Shown here in pieces: positions 32,362 to 43,956 of a DNA stretch of 64,000 nt (the stretch's first letter is position 1; every line of letters begins with the position of its first letter). The stretch comes from Neurospora tetraspora. Lineage: Eukaryota > Ascomycota > Sordariomycetes > Sordariales > Sordariaceae. The translations under genes and the position numbers were made by a program. The notes beneath the pieces were generated by a model. The model was not told the origin of the DNA. It searched no databases and saw only the letters and a list, made by a program, of their open reading frames with translations. The stretch is from the NCBI RefSeq assembly GCF_033439725.1, contig NW_026944389.1:2976001-3040000 (forward strand). Direction: 5' to 3'.

Positions 32362-33164
32362 CTATTTTGCTGCAGGAGGGCTCTTAATCTCGCCATTCCC
32401 GAGTATCAGGCCGTCCAGAGGTTGATCGTGGGGACCAACAGGTACCGACCCCTCGGACGGAGAGGATAGAAACTGCTCAGAAAGCGCTAAGCCATAAAGC
32501 AATACAGGGGTTTCCTGCTTCCCCAGCTCGACGGACTTTTGGTTGTGCCGGTTGATGAAGTAGTCGTAGAAGCCTTTGCCGTGTCCGAGTCGTCTGATGG
32601 CCCTAGTCTCCGGGTCAATGTCGAAGGCCACGCCAGGCATGAGGATCAAGTCAAGCAGAGTCTGGTCGGAACCTCCAAACACGCTCTGCCGCTCATGGAC
32701 CGTGGCCGGGTCGATGCTGGGAATGCCCCATCTGTCTGGCTTGAGGGACTCGTAGTCGTGGAGGTCTCTCAGGCGGACCATGTCCATGACGCGGGCTGGA
32801 AGGTTGGGTGAGGCCAAGGGGTTCTTGTGCAGATACGGGATGAAGACCTCCTTGCCGGACTCTAGGGCGTGTCTGACGATGCCATCGGTCTGGATCTCAC
32901 CCGTGGGCATCGACAGGAACACGCTGACCCGCTTGGCGTCTACGTAAGGCTTGAAGTTCTTTAGGGTGTTGAAGACCACGGAGCCTGCAATTTTTAGTCA
33001 TTTTGCGCTGATAGTACCTTTGTGGTCTATGGAGCTGTCTTACTCTGTGACTTGACGGCTTCGTGAGAGAGGGCGCCGAGCTTGTTCTTCATGGCAGAGC
33101 GAATCTGCTGTTTGGCGGCGTTGAGAGAAGCCATTACGAATGTGTCCTCGGCCATACCACTCAT
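32362..33164 (-). CDS. fau1: 5-formyltetrahydrofolate cyclo-ligase
   Basis: Two exons: complement of 32362-32984 and 33044-33164, giving 247 aa. The enzyme converts 5-formyl-THF to 5,10-methenyl-THF using ATP (MTHFS; yeast Fau1). Motifs: an N-terminal AAKQQIRSAMKNKL helix with the substrate/ATP-binding Arg/Lys residues, VFIPYLHK, and the signature LILMPGVAFD...RLGHGKGFYDYF with its Gly-rich nucleotide-binding loop. The start is uncertain: in-frame ATGs at 33164, 33155 and 33134 are all possible, and the last (MASLNAAKQQIR) gives the length closest to other fungal enzymes. It converges on sme1 with 243 bp between the stops. Confidence 0.94.
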
Positions 33165-33977
33165 CGTCTTGATCAGGGGATATAAACAAACTTGGACTGA
33201 ATGGTTGGAGGAAGTAAGCTTGGAGCTGTGTGACGCTTTCGGCCAAGAGCTGCCCTCTTCATCTTATCTTATCGATCAACTTGGAGCATGCGGGCGATGA
33301 CGGCGGGCCGGCAGGGTGCCTGGAATTGGATCTTTCAGCCTCCCGCTGGCGTGCAGATGCGCTGTACTTGAGCGCGTCATCCCGTCGTGTCCGCTTCCAC
33401 TTTCATCCCGCAAGTTCCCCGCTACAAATTGGGGATAAAAATCCATCTTCCATGTCCCGTCATCCAAAGACTGGACATTTCATCGACCATGGAGAAATGG
33501 AAAACGCAACCTTGACGCCAACACTTGTCTCCTTTCTTCGAGGTTGCCCACCCATTGCAAATTCGCAATGACAATGACTCGCCATTCTTGGCTAAAGAAC
33601 ACTTTTCTGATCATGTTCTAGACCCCGTCTACCGTTATTTTATGTTATCGCCAGAAATAGAGTACGCTGGTCTTACGTTTCTTCTCGTATTGCCGCGATC
33701 CCACAGCGTCGCCTCGCTGTCCATCGTTGACTCTCGCTCGACTTGAAACATCGCGGGCGCAAAACACATGCCGGTCGCAACTCAAGGATAGACTGCTACA
33801 AGTCTACAAGTGATAACCAAACTCTGTGGCGGGCTCCATCAGGGCAACTGGGCGCAACAAGGATTGGACTTGCGCGGACCCCCACCGGGTATCGGATTTG
33901 TGAAAGGCTGGTCGTCCTTGGCTGTATTGACTCGTTACCCGCATCTTGCCCCAGGCGGGCAGGAAGACAGATTCCGT
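33165..33977. promoter_or_regulatory. divergent promoter region of fau1 and the OPT gene
   Basis: 813 bp. The OPT frame is open upstream as far as 33810, but from a GTG codon only. No repeats seen. Confidence 0.45.
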
Positions 33978-36900
33978 ATGACGCCTGACCGAGATAGAAG
34001 TCCTTCCCCAGACATACCTTTCTTGGATGATTCTGATCATCATCCAAGCTTCCCGCTTCGTTCACTGCTACATCAAGCTGTAGTACCGGCCGGCACCAAT
34101 TCGTCAACCACCACTCGAGGGCAGCCGACGCCAACCTCCTCGCAGTCTTCGCAAGACTTTGAAGTCTTACCCATTGGTTCGACACAAGACCAGGAGCGTG
34201 TGAATACGTCGCCTGGGCGGGACGAGCCCGTCCGGACCTTATCTGGCAATGCCCATGGAATCCTCGATCAACTTGGCTTACATGAGGGAACGGGTGGCAA
34301 CAGCCAAGATAACGACGACGATAGCATACCAAGCGAGCCCGTATCTGAAGAACCCATGACCAAGAGACAACCTTCTCTTCTCTCCGTAGCGCCAGGGCGT
34401 AGCAGTCCCTCCTACGGAGCCATATCCTCTGCGCCGGCCCTTGCGACCGGTGCTCTCCAATCCCAAGGGAGCGAACCATCCGTACGCACCGAAACCGGCT
34501 CTGAGAGCGGTGATGCATCTGTGGGAAGATCTTCCGAGCGCTTTTCCTTGTCGCTGCGGAAATCGGGGGAATGGGGCGGCTCGATGACAATGCGAGGAAT
34601 CGAGGGTCGTTTTGGTACAGAAGTACCACTCGTCAACGACATTGATCCGGATGACCTGGGGCATAGCGTGGAAGAAGAGTCTCTGCTAGACCGTTCGGAT
34701 GAGTTCGACGAGGGCGATGAAAATGAGCAGGGCCCGGCAGACAACTCTCCCTACGCCCAGGTACGAGCTTCAGTTGCGCCCACCGACAATACGACACTTT
34801 CCATCAACACTCCACGGATGTGGACGTTGGCCGTGCTATTTTCTTTTCTCGGATCTTCCACCAACTTGTTCTTTTCGTTGAGATACCCCAGTGTTGCAAT
34901 CACGCCCGTCATCGCATTATTATTGACACATCCCCTTGGTCTCATGTGGGACTTCTTTCTCAAACGAGCGGACGACCCCCCGGAAGAGTATGTGGATGGA
35001 TGTCGGACAAACAGTGCCAACACTCGGATTCACAATGAGCAACCACGTCTTTTTGTTCCTTGGGAAAAGAGAAGCAAGCTCGACCGGCTGCGACTCTGGC
35101 TTGCCCAAGGTCGCTGGAACGAAAAGGAACATAGTTGCGTCTATGTCAGCAGCAATGTCTCGTTCGGTTTCGCCTTCGCGACGGATGTTATCGTTGAGCA
35201 AACCCAGTTCTACAAACAGGATGCGCCGATACTCTACCAGATTCTCCTCACCATCTCTACTCAAATCATGGGCTACACCTTGGCCGGTCTCACACGGGGA
35301 TTCCTTGTCCGGCCAAGCGGCATGATATGGCCTGGTACCCTCATGTCGGCCGCCATGTTTACTACCATTCACAAGCAGGAGAACCATGTGGCGAATGGGT
35401 GGAAGATGACCAGGTGGAAGTTTTTCATGGTCGTGTTCCTCGCTGGCTTTCTCTTCTACTTTGGACCCGGCCTCCTGTTCCCTGCATTGAGCTATTTCAA
35501 CGTCATCACCTGGTTCGCTCCCAAGAATGTTGTCGTTGCCAATCTCTTCGGCGTCGTGTCCGGCTTGGGATTGTTTCCCATGACATTTGACTGGGCCCAG
35601 GTCGCCTATATCGGATCGCCTCTTCTAACACCATTTTGGGCAGCCATGAACGTGGTTGGCGGTCTTGTCGTTGTCATGTGGATCGTTGCACCTATCGCAT
35701 ACTACAGCAACTGGTTCTACTCCTCTTATATGCCAATATTATCAGCAGCGGTTTTCGACAACACGGGCCAGGTATATGATGTCAGCAAGGTCCTTACCAA
35801 GGATTTTGTTTTGGATCGAGAAGCCTATTCCAAGTATAGCAGAGTCTTCCTCCCGATCACATATGTCCTCGGCTATGCCGTTCAATTTGCCGGCCTTGCC
35901 TCGCTACTTACACACACCATATGCTGGCACGGCAGAGACATATGGGCTCAGTGGAAACAGAGTCTGGGTGAGGTGCATGGCGCTGAGTCCAAGGGCTCGT
36001 ATGAGCCGATTGCAGAGTCAACCGAGGGACTAAATCGGATTTCGAGTCGGTTGAGTTCGAGATCAAGCTTTACTAGGTCTAACTCGAACATGGAGAACAT
36101 TATGAATAGGGAAGACGTACATAACCGGTTGATGAGGAGATACAAGGATGCACCAATGTCGTGGTATCTCATCACTTGCATATCGATGCTGGCCATTGGT
36201 ATCTTCGTCGTTGAATAGTAAGTTATTTTCTAAACAAACATTTGAACATGTCGATCTAACCCTCTCCTTAGCTACCCGGTCCACCTGCCTTGGTATGGCC
36301 TGCTTCTCGCTCTCGGAATCTGCAGCATCCTGTTCATCCCCATCGGCATCATCATGGCGGTCACCAACCAGCACAGCAGCATTTATCTGATCTGCCAACT
36401 CGTTGCGGGCGCCGTCTTCCCCGGCCGACCCGTCGCGAACATGGTATTCGTGACCTACGGATACATCTCCTCAGCACAGGGAATCAAGTTTGCCGCCGAT
36501 CTCAAGCTGGGCCACTACATGAAGATCCCGCCCCGGATCCTCTTCTCAGTCCAGATGGTCGCCACCATCGTCTCCTCCCTCACGCAGATCGGCGTCCTCA
36601 ACTGGATGTTCAAGAACGTCCCCGGCCTTTGCACGCCAGAGGCCCTGAACGGGTTCACCTGCCCCATTGCCCGCGTGCACTTCAACGGATCGATCCTGTG
36701 GGGCGTCGTTGGCCCTAGCGAGTTCTTCGGCCCCGGGGCAACCTACCGACCGCTCGTATGGGCATTCGCCGTGGGTGCGGTTCTACCGATTCCACTGTGG
36801 CTATACGCACGCAAGAGGAAGGATAGCATTGTGCGGAAAATCAACCTCCCCGTGCTCTTTGGCTCGCTGGGCTGGATCCCGCCGGCGACGGGCCTGAATT

Positions 36901-37175
36901 TTTCGGTGTGGGCTCTCGTTTGCTACGTGTTCAACTACGTGATCAAGAACCGGACGCGGGCGTGGTGGGCAAAGTACACGATGACGCTCAGCGCGGCGCT
37001 GGACTCGGGCCTGGCGTTTGGTATTGTGGTGGTGTTCTTTGGGTTCATCTATCCCGGGGTGGTCAAGGGGTTTAGTTGGTGGGGGACGGAAGTGTATAAA
37101 CAGGGCTGTGATTGGCAGGCTTGTGCGTATCAGGCGGTACCGGAGGGTGGACGGTTTGGGCCTGATGTTTGGTAG
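33978..37175 (+). CDS. OPT-family oligopeptide transporter
   Basis: Two exons, 33978-36217 and 36272-37175 (donor GTAAGT, branch CTAAC, acceptor TTAG), giving 1047 aa. Residues 1 to ~260 are a hydrophilic Ser/Glu/Asp-rich tail. The membrane part then begins with the family marker SPYAQVRASV and continues through INTPRMWTLAVLFSFLGSS, SNVSFGFAFATDVI, ITWFAPKNVVVANLFG, GLGLFPMTFDWAQVAYIGSP and NQHSSIYLICQLVAGAVFPG. OPT carriers import oligopeptides, glutathione or metal-peptide complexes with protons at the plasma membrane or vacuole. Twelve or more helices are expected. The 260-residue N-terminal tail is longer than in most members and may be regulatory. Substrate cannot be told. Confidence 0.92.
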
Positions 37176-37499
37176 AGGAGGGTATTCGGGCTAGATGTTG
37201 GAAATGTGTGGTTTGGATACGATGATGAGGTTATGATAAGGTATAGAGTGATAGATATGTAGAACTTTCTAACTCCGAGTTCTCACTGTTTGACTTGCAC
37301 CTCATCGAAACCTTCAACGGTCCCGACGCCCGGCTGTAATGTCCGAACTCCGAAGGCACTGAATGCTTGGCAAACGGATCTCGAATCTGGAACCATCGGG
37401 ACCTGCAGTCGGACTGCGGGGCTCCGCGTGGGAACGTCGCAAGCCAAGAAAGGGCCGACGGGATCAACTTCTTGGCGCCGCCGGGTCTTGTGATATTAC
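37176..37499. other. OPT 3' flank
   Basis: 324 bp of 3' sequence before the miniature LTR element; nothing else seen. Confidence 0.5.
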
Positions 37500-38448
37500 T
37501 GGTAATAATCGATATAGGTTCAACGTGGCTTAATTGTATGTATATATGTAAGACTGGCTCTATAGACTTGAAGCTCTAGCATCTAAGTAAAAATCCCGCA
37601 TATTCCAATCCAACTGGGCACGTACACGCCCAGTAGTTCTCCTGGCCTCTAACATACCCCTTTAGATTTAGTGTACAAACCACGCCAAATCTACCCAAAA
37701 ATAGCCTAAAATGCCTTAAAATCCTTCTAAAATTAATTAGAACTAATACTATTCCTAAATTACTTCCTCGTTATAATAGCTTTTAAATTATTATTCGTAA
37801 AAGTTTTACCCTACTATACTTACCGTTATACTTACCAATTCGTTATCCGAATCCTCTTTTATAGAATCCTTTATATCCTTCAGGCGGCCTATAGTAATAT
37901 TTCCGTTATTAAACTCTCGTAATTAAATTTATAGCCGCTATAATTCTACGAATCCTAATTACTCTATAGACTTTAAATATACTTTAGGAAGGAAATTCTT
38001 AATAAAGCTATTTACAATCTACTCTTTAGTAAGTACGTAAATTATATATATTAGCTTCCTCTCCTATACTTACTTTAATTAATATTTATATATATTAACG
38101 TACTTAAATTTAAATATAAGCCGAATTCCCTCCTTTATAATAAATTATATCGTTTATTTATTATTATAATTTATAGGCGTAGCTTCTTAATTTTCGAACC
38201 TTAAGGTAAATTTATTAAAGAGACGGCGAATATAAATAACCTCCTTAATTCCCTAAGTAAAAGATAATAGTTCGGCTTTTATAAATAAGGTATTAGTAAT
38301 AATCGATATGGGTTCAACGTGGCTTGATTGTATGTATATATGTAAGACTGGCTTTATAGATTTGAAGCTCTGGCATTTGGGTAAAAATCCCGCATATCCC
38401 AGTCCAGCTGGGCACGTGCACGCCCAGTGGATCCCCTGGCCTCTGACA
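37500..38448. mobile_element. miniature LTR element (TRIM-like), RIP-affected
   Basis: Two 155-bp direct repeats (37500-37654 and 38294-38448), TGGTAATAATCGATA...CTCTRACA, flank a 639-bp interior without coding capacity. The interior is extremely A+T-rich, poor in CpA and TpG, rich in TpA, while CpG is kept: the signature of RIP. The first repeat differs from the second mostly by TpG-to-TpA type transitions. No matching target duplication is seen (ATTAC versus GGTCT). Fossil and non-coding; divergence reflects RIP, so it gives no reliable age. Confidence 0.78.
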
Positions 38449-39141
38449 GGTCTCTCCAACTTCTTGGCACATTCGGCACCGCAACCGATTCCTTCTCACC
38501 TCCTCACCTCCTCACCTGGGGCTTGCTCTCTATTCCCCCTCAAGTCTCAGCTCTCACCGACGACCCCTGATAGGTACATCATTGGTCCGTGCGCATCCAG
38601 TGAGACGACAAGACGATTGGCAGTTTGACAAACACCCAACCATTCGACGAACCAACCACGACATGAAGCACACTGCACGTGGGTGGTTGCAGTCAACTTT
38701 ACATATGTAATGGGACCCGATCCTTTTTCTGCAGGTTGCATCTCTCGACTATTCTTTGTTACTTGAGTTCTTCTACCTTCTCGCGGCAAACGTCTGTTGA
38801 ACTGGGTCGACCTAGTTAGTGGTTCAAGACCTCGACTCATGGCGACTGGGACGTGGATCAACACTCAAGTATATTGCATTGATATATGATGAGCCGCATC
38901 AACAAACATCACTGCGCATAATCACATCCTGGAAGAACAACAACTTCGGCATTGATCAAACCCGTCTGTCTGGCCATCAAGGTCCCCGCAAGGATATCCT
39001 ATATATCCCCATTTACATCGTCACCTTCCGGCAATACTCGCGGTTAGGGAGAACGAGTCCGCGCAGAGTCGTATCCGGGAATACACGTCTAGACGGGAGA
39101 GGTGGAATAAGGAATCGCTTCACAGTTGCGCCGAACCGAAC
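38449..39141 (+). promoter_or_regulatory. phytase promoter region
   Basis: 693 bp between the miniature LTR element and the phosphatase start, including the CACGTGGG site at 38676-38683. No gene seen. Confidence 0.55.
38676..38683 (+). promoter_or_regulatory. candidate NUC-1/Pho4 site CACGTGGG
   Basis: CACGTGGG is the high-affinity form of the site bound by yeast Pho4 and, with a CACGTG core, by Neurospora NUC-1 on phosphate starvation. It lies 459 bp upstream of a histidine-acid phosphatase start. A second CACGTG core is at 38413-38418, inside the miniature LTR element. Single hexamers occur by chance, so this is suggestive only. Confidence 0.5.
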
Positions 39142-41039
39142 ATGGATCCGGCCACCAAAGGAACGTCCAGGGCCTCCTCTGTATTTACTTCCCTCTTTAG
39201 GATGGGAGGAGGCTCGCAGCATAAATACTCGCCACTCGATCACGATGGCGAAGCTTCAGGAGGAGTAGCTCCAGAGAGTCAGACTCGGTTGCTTCCAGGC
39301 GAGTCAACAGACGAGAACTTGGACGAGGAAAGTCAACTTAAACAACAAAAAGGGAGAGGCTTGCTTTATCGGTTGGTATGGGGAGATCCTAATAACATCT
39401 TTGTCAAACTTATCATGCTCCTCTTGATGATTCCGTTGTTCAGCTACCTGGTTGCTGCTTCTCTGTGAGCCCTATTTTTTTACCTTTCTTGCCATATCTT
39501 CACGTCAAAAATACTAATCATCTCATCAGACGGGTACTCTCCCCAAATTCAGTACCTTGCGACACCCCCGAGCTTGGCTACCAATGTGACCAAAAGACCA
39601 CTCACACATGGGGCCAATACTCGCCCTTCTTCTCCGTCCCATCGGAGATCTCCCCCTCCGTTCCCGAGGGCTGCCGCCTCACCTTCGCCCAAGTTCTCTC
39701 CCGCCACGGCGCCCGCTTCCCAACCCCCGGCAAAGCCGACGATATTTCCGCCGTTCTCACCAAGATCAAAACCTCCGCCACCTGGTACGGCCCCGACTTC
39801 GAGTTCATCAAAGATTACAACTACGTCCTCGGGGTAGACGACCTCACCGCCTTCGGCGAGCAAGAAATGGTCAACTCCGGCATCAAGTTCTACCAGCGCT
39901 ACGCTTCCCTCATCCGGGACTACACCGACCCGGACTCTCTCCCCTTCGTCCGCGCCTCGGGGCAGGAGCGCGTCATCGCCTCAGCCGAGAACTTCACAAC
40001 AGGTTTCTACTCCGCCCTCCTCGCCGACAAGAACCCACCCCCTTCCTCCCTCCCGCTTCCCCGCCAGGAAATGGTCATCATTTCCGAATCGCCCACGGCC
40101 AATAACACCATGCACCACGGCCTCTGCCGCGCCTTCGAGGATTCCACCACCGGCGACTCGGCCCAAGCGACCTTTATAGCCGCCAACTTCCCGCCTATCA
40201 CCGCGCGCTTGAATGCGCAGGGTTTCAAAGGCGTCACTCTTTCTGATACGGACGTCCTTTCGCTTATGGATCTCTGCCCTTTTGACACCGTCGCTTATCC
40301 ACCTTCCTCTCTTTCCCAAGAATCATCTACCCGCAAGAGGATCTCCCCCTTCTGCTCCCTCTTTACGGCCCAAGACTTGACGGTATACGACTACCTCCAA
40401 TCCCTCGGCAAGTTTTACGGGTTCGGCCCGGGTAATGTTCTGGGTGCCACGCAGGGGGTGGGGTACGTGAACGAGCTTTTGGCTCGACTCACCCACTCAC
40501 CCGTGGTCGATAACACGACGACCAATTCCACTTTAGACCAAAACGAGGAGACGTTCCCGTTGACGAATAAGAATAGGACCGTGTTTGCGGATTTCAGTCA
40601 TGATAATGATATGATGGGGATATTGACTGCTTTGAGAATCTTCGAGGGGGTGGATAGGGAGAAGATGATGGATAATACGACGATACCAAAAGAGTATGGA
40701 AGCACGGGGGATGAGCCGGGATTGAAAGAGAGGGAGGGGGTGTTTAAGGTGGGTTGGGCGGTGCCGTTTGCGGGGAGGGTGTATTTTGAGAAGATGGTTT
40801 GTGATGGTGACAATGATGGGGATGGGAAGATTGACCAAGGGGAAGAAGAGGAACAAGAGTTGGTGAGGATCTTGGTTAATGATAGGGTGGTTAGATTGAA
40901 TGGATGTGAGGCGGATGAGTTGGGGAGGTGTAGGTTGGATAAGTTTGTGGAGAGTATGGAGTTTGCTAGGAGGGGAGGGGATTGGGATAAGTGTTTCGTT
41001 AAAGGTAGCTCGGGTAGGTTATGGATTTGGTCCGGATAA
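39142..41039 (+). CDS. membrane-anchored histidine-acid phosphatase (phytase-like)
   Basis: Two exons, 39142-39464 and 39530-41039 (GTGAGC donor, ACTAATC branch), giving 610 aa. A hydrophilic N-terminus is followed by a membrane segment near residues 84-108 (IFVKLIMLLLMIPLFSYLV) with no signal-peptide cleavage site, so it looks like a type II anchor. The catalytic domain has GYQCD, the phosphohistidine motif LSRHGARFP (R166-H-G-x-R) and the proton-donor motif DFSHDN near residue 465. Conserved Cys residues and VRILVNDRVVRLNGC match 3-phytases of the PhyA type. It would release phosphate from phytate or other esters outside the cell. Unusual: an EF-hand-like loop DNDGDGKIDQGE at 535-546, where related enzymes have a short acidic turn. 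Confidence 0.93.
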
Positions 41040-41250
41040 TAAGCAGGCGTTAGCCTTTTCTTTTTCTTTTGGGCGATCAGCGAGCGATGGAAGGTAACAG
41101 CAAGCCAAAGACATCTCTGTTCTGAATAATACCTAATACCTAATAAGCCAAGTAAGCCAAACCCTTGGGAAACTGTAAGACGGGCACAACCACTACCTAT
41201 CTGTCTAGCACCCTAGCAGCAAAACACCCGCCAAGCACAAAACATCCAAG
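41040..41250. other. short spacer
   Basis: Convergent 3' ends; a CCTAATA direct repeat near 41130-41145, nothing else. Confidence 0.4.
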
Positions 41251-41825
41251 TCATGGCTCTGCTAGTACTTGTTGTACTATCTCCGCCCACCGCCTCTGAC
41301 TCTTTACTTGAGCCTTGTGCACAGCCTTGGCCAGATGTTCTACTCTCTCCGCCAGCCGCCTCTGACTCTCTTGAGTCTCCTTCTTCTTCTTGTCCACCTT
41401 TTTAACTCCCTTGGGATTATCGCTGCCGACTACTTTCTTATATGGCTTCCTCTTGGCCAAGACCTGTTTCCCCTTTTGGTCGGGGGCGGCCTTGTGGTTG
41501 TGCTTCACCCAGGGAGCTAGCTTCTCCAGCTCCTTCTCTTTCTCTTTCTCCATAGCGGCGACACGAATCCTCAATTGAACATCTGCCTGCTGCCTTTGCC
41601 TCTCCTTCCTCGCTAGTGGCGGCTCGTGGTACGCGTTGGGCTCCTCGTACAGATTGGGTTCTTCAATCCAGTCTGTGTCCTGGGACAGGACCCAGAGCTC
41701 GGTGCTGCGGTTGCGGAGGTCCTTCTGGATGTCCTGATCAAACTTCTTGGGAAGTTGGTAATCTTTCTTTGTGGTGTATAGGATTGGATAGTTGAGGGGT
41801 GATAAAGGTTACTCACGTTCTGCAT
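41251..41825 (-). CDS. small Lys-rich hypothetical protein
   Basis: Best model: complement of 41251-41766 and 41817-41825, 174 aa, with a 9-bp first exon (ATG CAG AAC) and a 50-bp intron with a GTGAGT donor. The protein begins MQNKDYQLPKKFDQDIQKDL, has NRSTELWVLSQDTDWIEEP, then is strongly basic (KKVDKKKKETQE) with a predicted coiled coil to the end. I recognise no family. The NRSTELWV block is repeated in the decayed copy at 42067-42219, showing tandem duplication. The tiny first exon is uncertain; an internal ATG at 41550 would give ~99 aa. Confidence 0.45.
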
Positions 41826-42066
41826 GGTGTCGTTCCTGTTAGCAGAGAGGAAGAATAAAAAAAGTAGGACGTGCAACTTGAAGAAGGAAGAGGAAAATGT
41901 AGGGAGGAGTGAAGAATATGGAATATTGCTTTATACTCATGAGAGATGTGTTTAGCTTATTCACATGATGCAAGACCGCTTTGGAACTTGTATACACTTG
42001 TATACCCTGATGCAAATGCATTGTCCAACTTGTTTCCTTCGAATATATGGCATGATCTTTATAGTA

Positions 42067-42219
42067 GTCTGTGTCCTGGGACATGACCCAGAGCTCGGTG
42101 CTGCGGTTGCGGAGGTCCTCCTGGATGTTTTGATAAAACTTCTTGGGGGTTAGTAATGACGCCGTGTATGTTCTCCTTGGATTGTTGAGGAGAAAGGAAG
42201 ATGTGCTCACGTTCGGCAT
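42067..42219 (-). pseudogene. decayed tandem copy of the Lys-rich gene
   Basis: Starts ATG CCG AAC followed by a GTGAGC donor-like site, exactly paralleling the 41825 start, and contains NIQEDLRNRSTELWVMSQDTD. After that the frame runs into unrelated sequence with no Lys-rich domain. Flanking sequence is also duplicated: 41945-42045 resembles 42365-42470 (ACATGATGCA, TTGTATAC, TGATGCAA.TGCATTGTC, TGTTTCCTTCG), so the unit is about 0.4 kb. Confidence 0.6.
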
Positions 42220-42494
42220 GTTGACGTTCTGGCTAGCAGTGAATAAATAAAGATAAGAACAGGTCGGTTCCAATTTGAGGGGGAAAGAGAGAAATTCAGG
42301 GAGAGAGATGAAGACCTTGGCTTCTTGTTCTGTACTCAAGATCAATGACCAACGTATCTTGATTTCTTACATGATGCAATGGAGCTTTTGGACTTGTATA
42401 CAACGATGTAAGGTCATCAACACCTGATGCAATGCATTGTCTAACCTGTTTCCTTCGGACGATTTCATCTTGAAGAGCAGACGCCACTGTTCAA

Positions 42495-42939
42495 CTAGCC
42501 GTTGGCCCCAACGGGTAAAAGAGACCTTAAAGTAAGCCTCCCGCCTTTTGTCCGATCCAGTAACAAAATATAAGTCACTGCCTCTGGCGAGGTTTCCCAT
42601 TGCCGGAAGGCATACAAAGCAACTTCCTCGTCAACCTTGTCTTTCCAGCCACCTTTGTTGAACACACTCAGCGCCTTGGACAACCATTCGATGTGACGGC
42701 CTGCATACTCCTGTTCGATAGGCTCCCCTTCAGTAACATCCTCTTCGGTGGTCTCCCTGGCGGCCTTGTTTTGAGTGGTATAGCGTCCGCCAGATACGTG
42801 ACGCTTTCAACGAGAGCATCGACGTTGGTCTTCCTCTTCGGCTTTGTAACTGTTGGAGTGTTACGAAGTTGGTGAATTGGAATGGCATGTTGGCCAGTGG
42901 CACCGGATCTCTGACACATTTGATGTTAGCTGCAGGCAT
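42495..42939 (-). pseudogene. broken hypothetical frame
   Basis: From ATG 42939 (MPAANIKCVRDPVPLANMPF) coding character passes between reading frames: an AT-hook-like stretch TRPPGRPPKR and KPKRKTNVDALVES in one, then EYAGRHIEWLSKALSVFNKG and LYAFRQWETSPEA in another, to a stop at 42495. No intron with good splice sites explains the frame changes, so it looks like a decayed gene. Family not recognised. Confidence 0.35.
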
Positions 42940-43956
42940 TTTGACGGTATCGACCCACGGTCAATCCACGGTTCGAACTCGCTCGGTCGCCCTCGCGTTT
43001 TCGAAGTCTTTTTACCCAGGATGCCCTACGGCTTGACGGATGATACGGAAGGAAGAACCCTCATGGCTCCCCACTCAAAGTCAACGATTCGACTTCTCTT
43101 GTACTGGGCATGCCAGACTGGTATTTCACTGGGCTGGATGAGAGCCCTTTTGTGGTGTACATCTAGCAAGACACCGTACTGGGCACCCAAGAGCTTGAAA
43201 CTTTTAATGGACAAGAAAAAGAGGAAACTCGACACAACGATGTTGTGAGTGGTACACATGTGAAGAGGTCGCCATGGAAGTTGACTTGCCAAGCACAGTT
43301 TGTACCTGGACAGGGCAGGGCGGCAGCCACCCGCTAAAGCCCGAAAGCTTGTCACTAACAGTGGATCTTTACTGCCCCTTTGGGCTTAGATAATCGGCCG
43401 TCGCTGATCTGGATGTTTGCGGCCACTCATCCTTGTCGTCTTGGCTCAGAAAGTCCCGCTCGGTGGGCAGGGAAGCCCCGCTGACGCAGTGCGTTCCCTC
43501 TTCAGTTCGGTGGTCGCGGAGCTTTCAACTTCACCACCCTCCTCCATTACCGGTCCGGAATCCGTATCGCCCGCAGAATAAAGCCTCGTTCTCTCTTCTT
43601 CGTGTTACATACCGACAAACAAGACTCTGGTACCTGTACTCCACGCCCCGGGACCCTCACCCAACTAACCGCCTGCGACGGAACTCCACGAAACGGCTGC
43701 CTTCTTCCCGGTTTTGCGCCAGCCTCTCTTTTACGACGGGTTTACCCACACTCACACACCAAACCGTCAAACGAGCGACCGCAAAAATTATCTTTGACAA
43801 CTTCAACCACGACAGATGCGAGCCGACGACCACAAACGACCAACGACTCCATTGACTTCCTCCTGAACTCGATCCGCCCGTTCCGCCCGCTTCCTTCTCC
43901 TATCCAACTACAGACAAGCGGAAAACGGAACTGAGCCAACGAACTCGACCTTCACC
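42940..43956. promoter_or_regulatory. upstream region and probable long leader of the NPF-protein gene
   Basis: No gene supported. Overlapping open frames at 43433-43934 probably reflect a C-rich, T-rich 5' leader rather than protein. Confidence 0.45.

Noticed and set aside
33810-33977. 56-codon upstream extension of the OPT frame
   Set aside because: Begins at GTG and has no in-frame ATG before 33978; likely leader.
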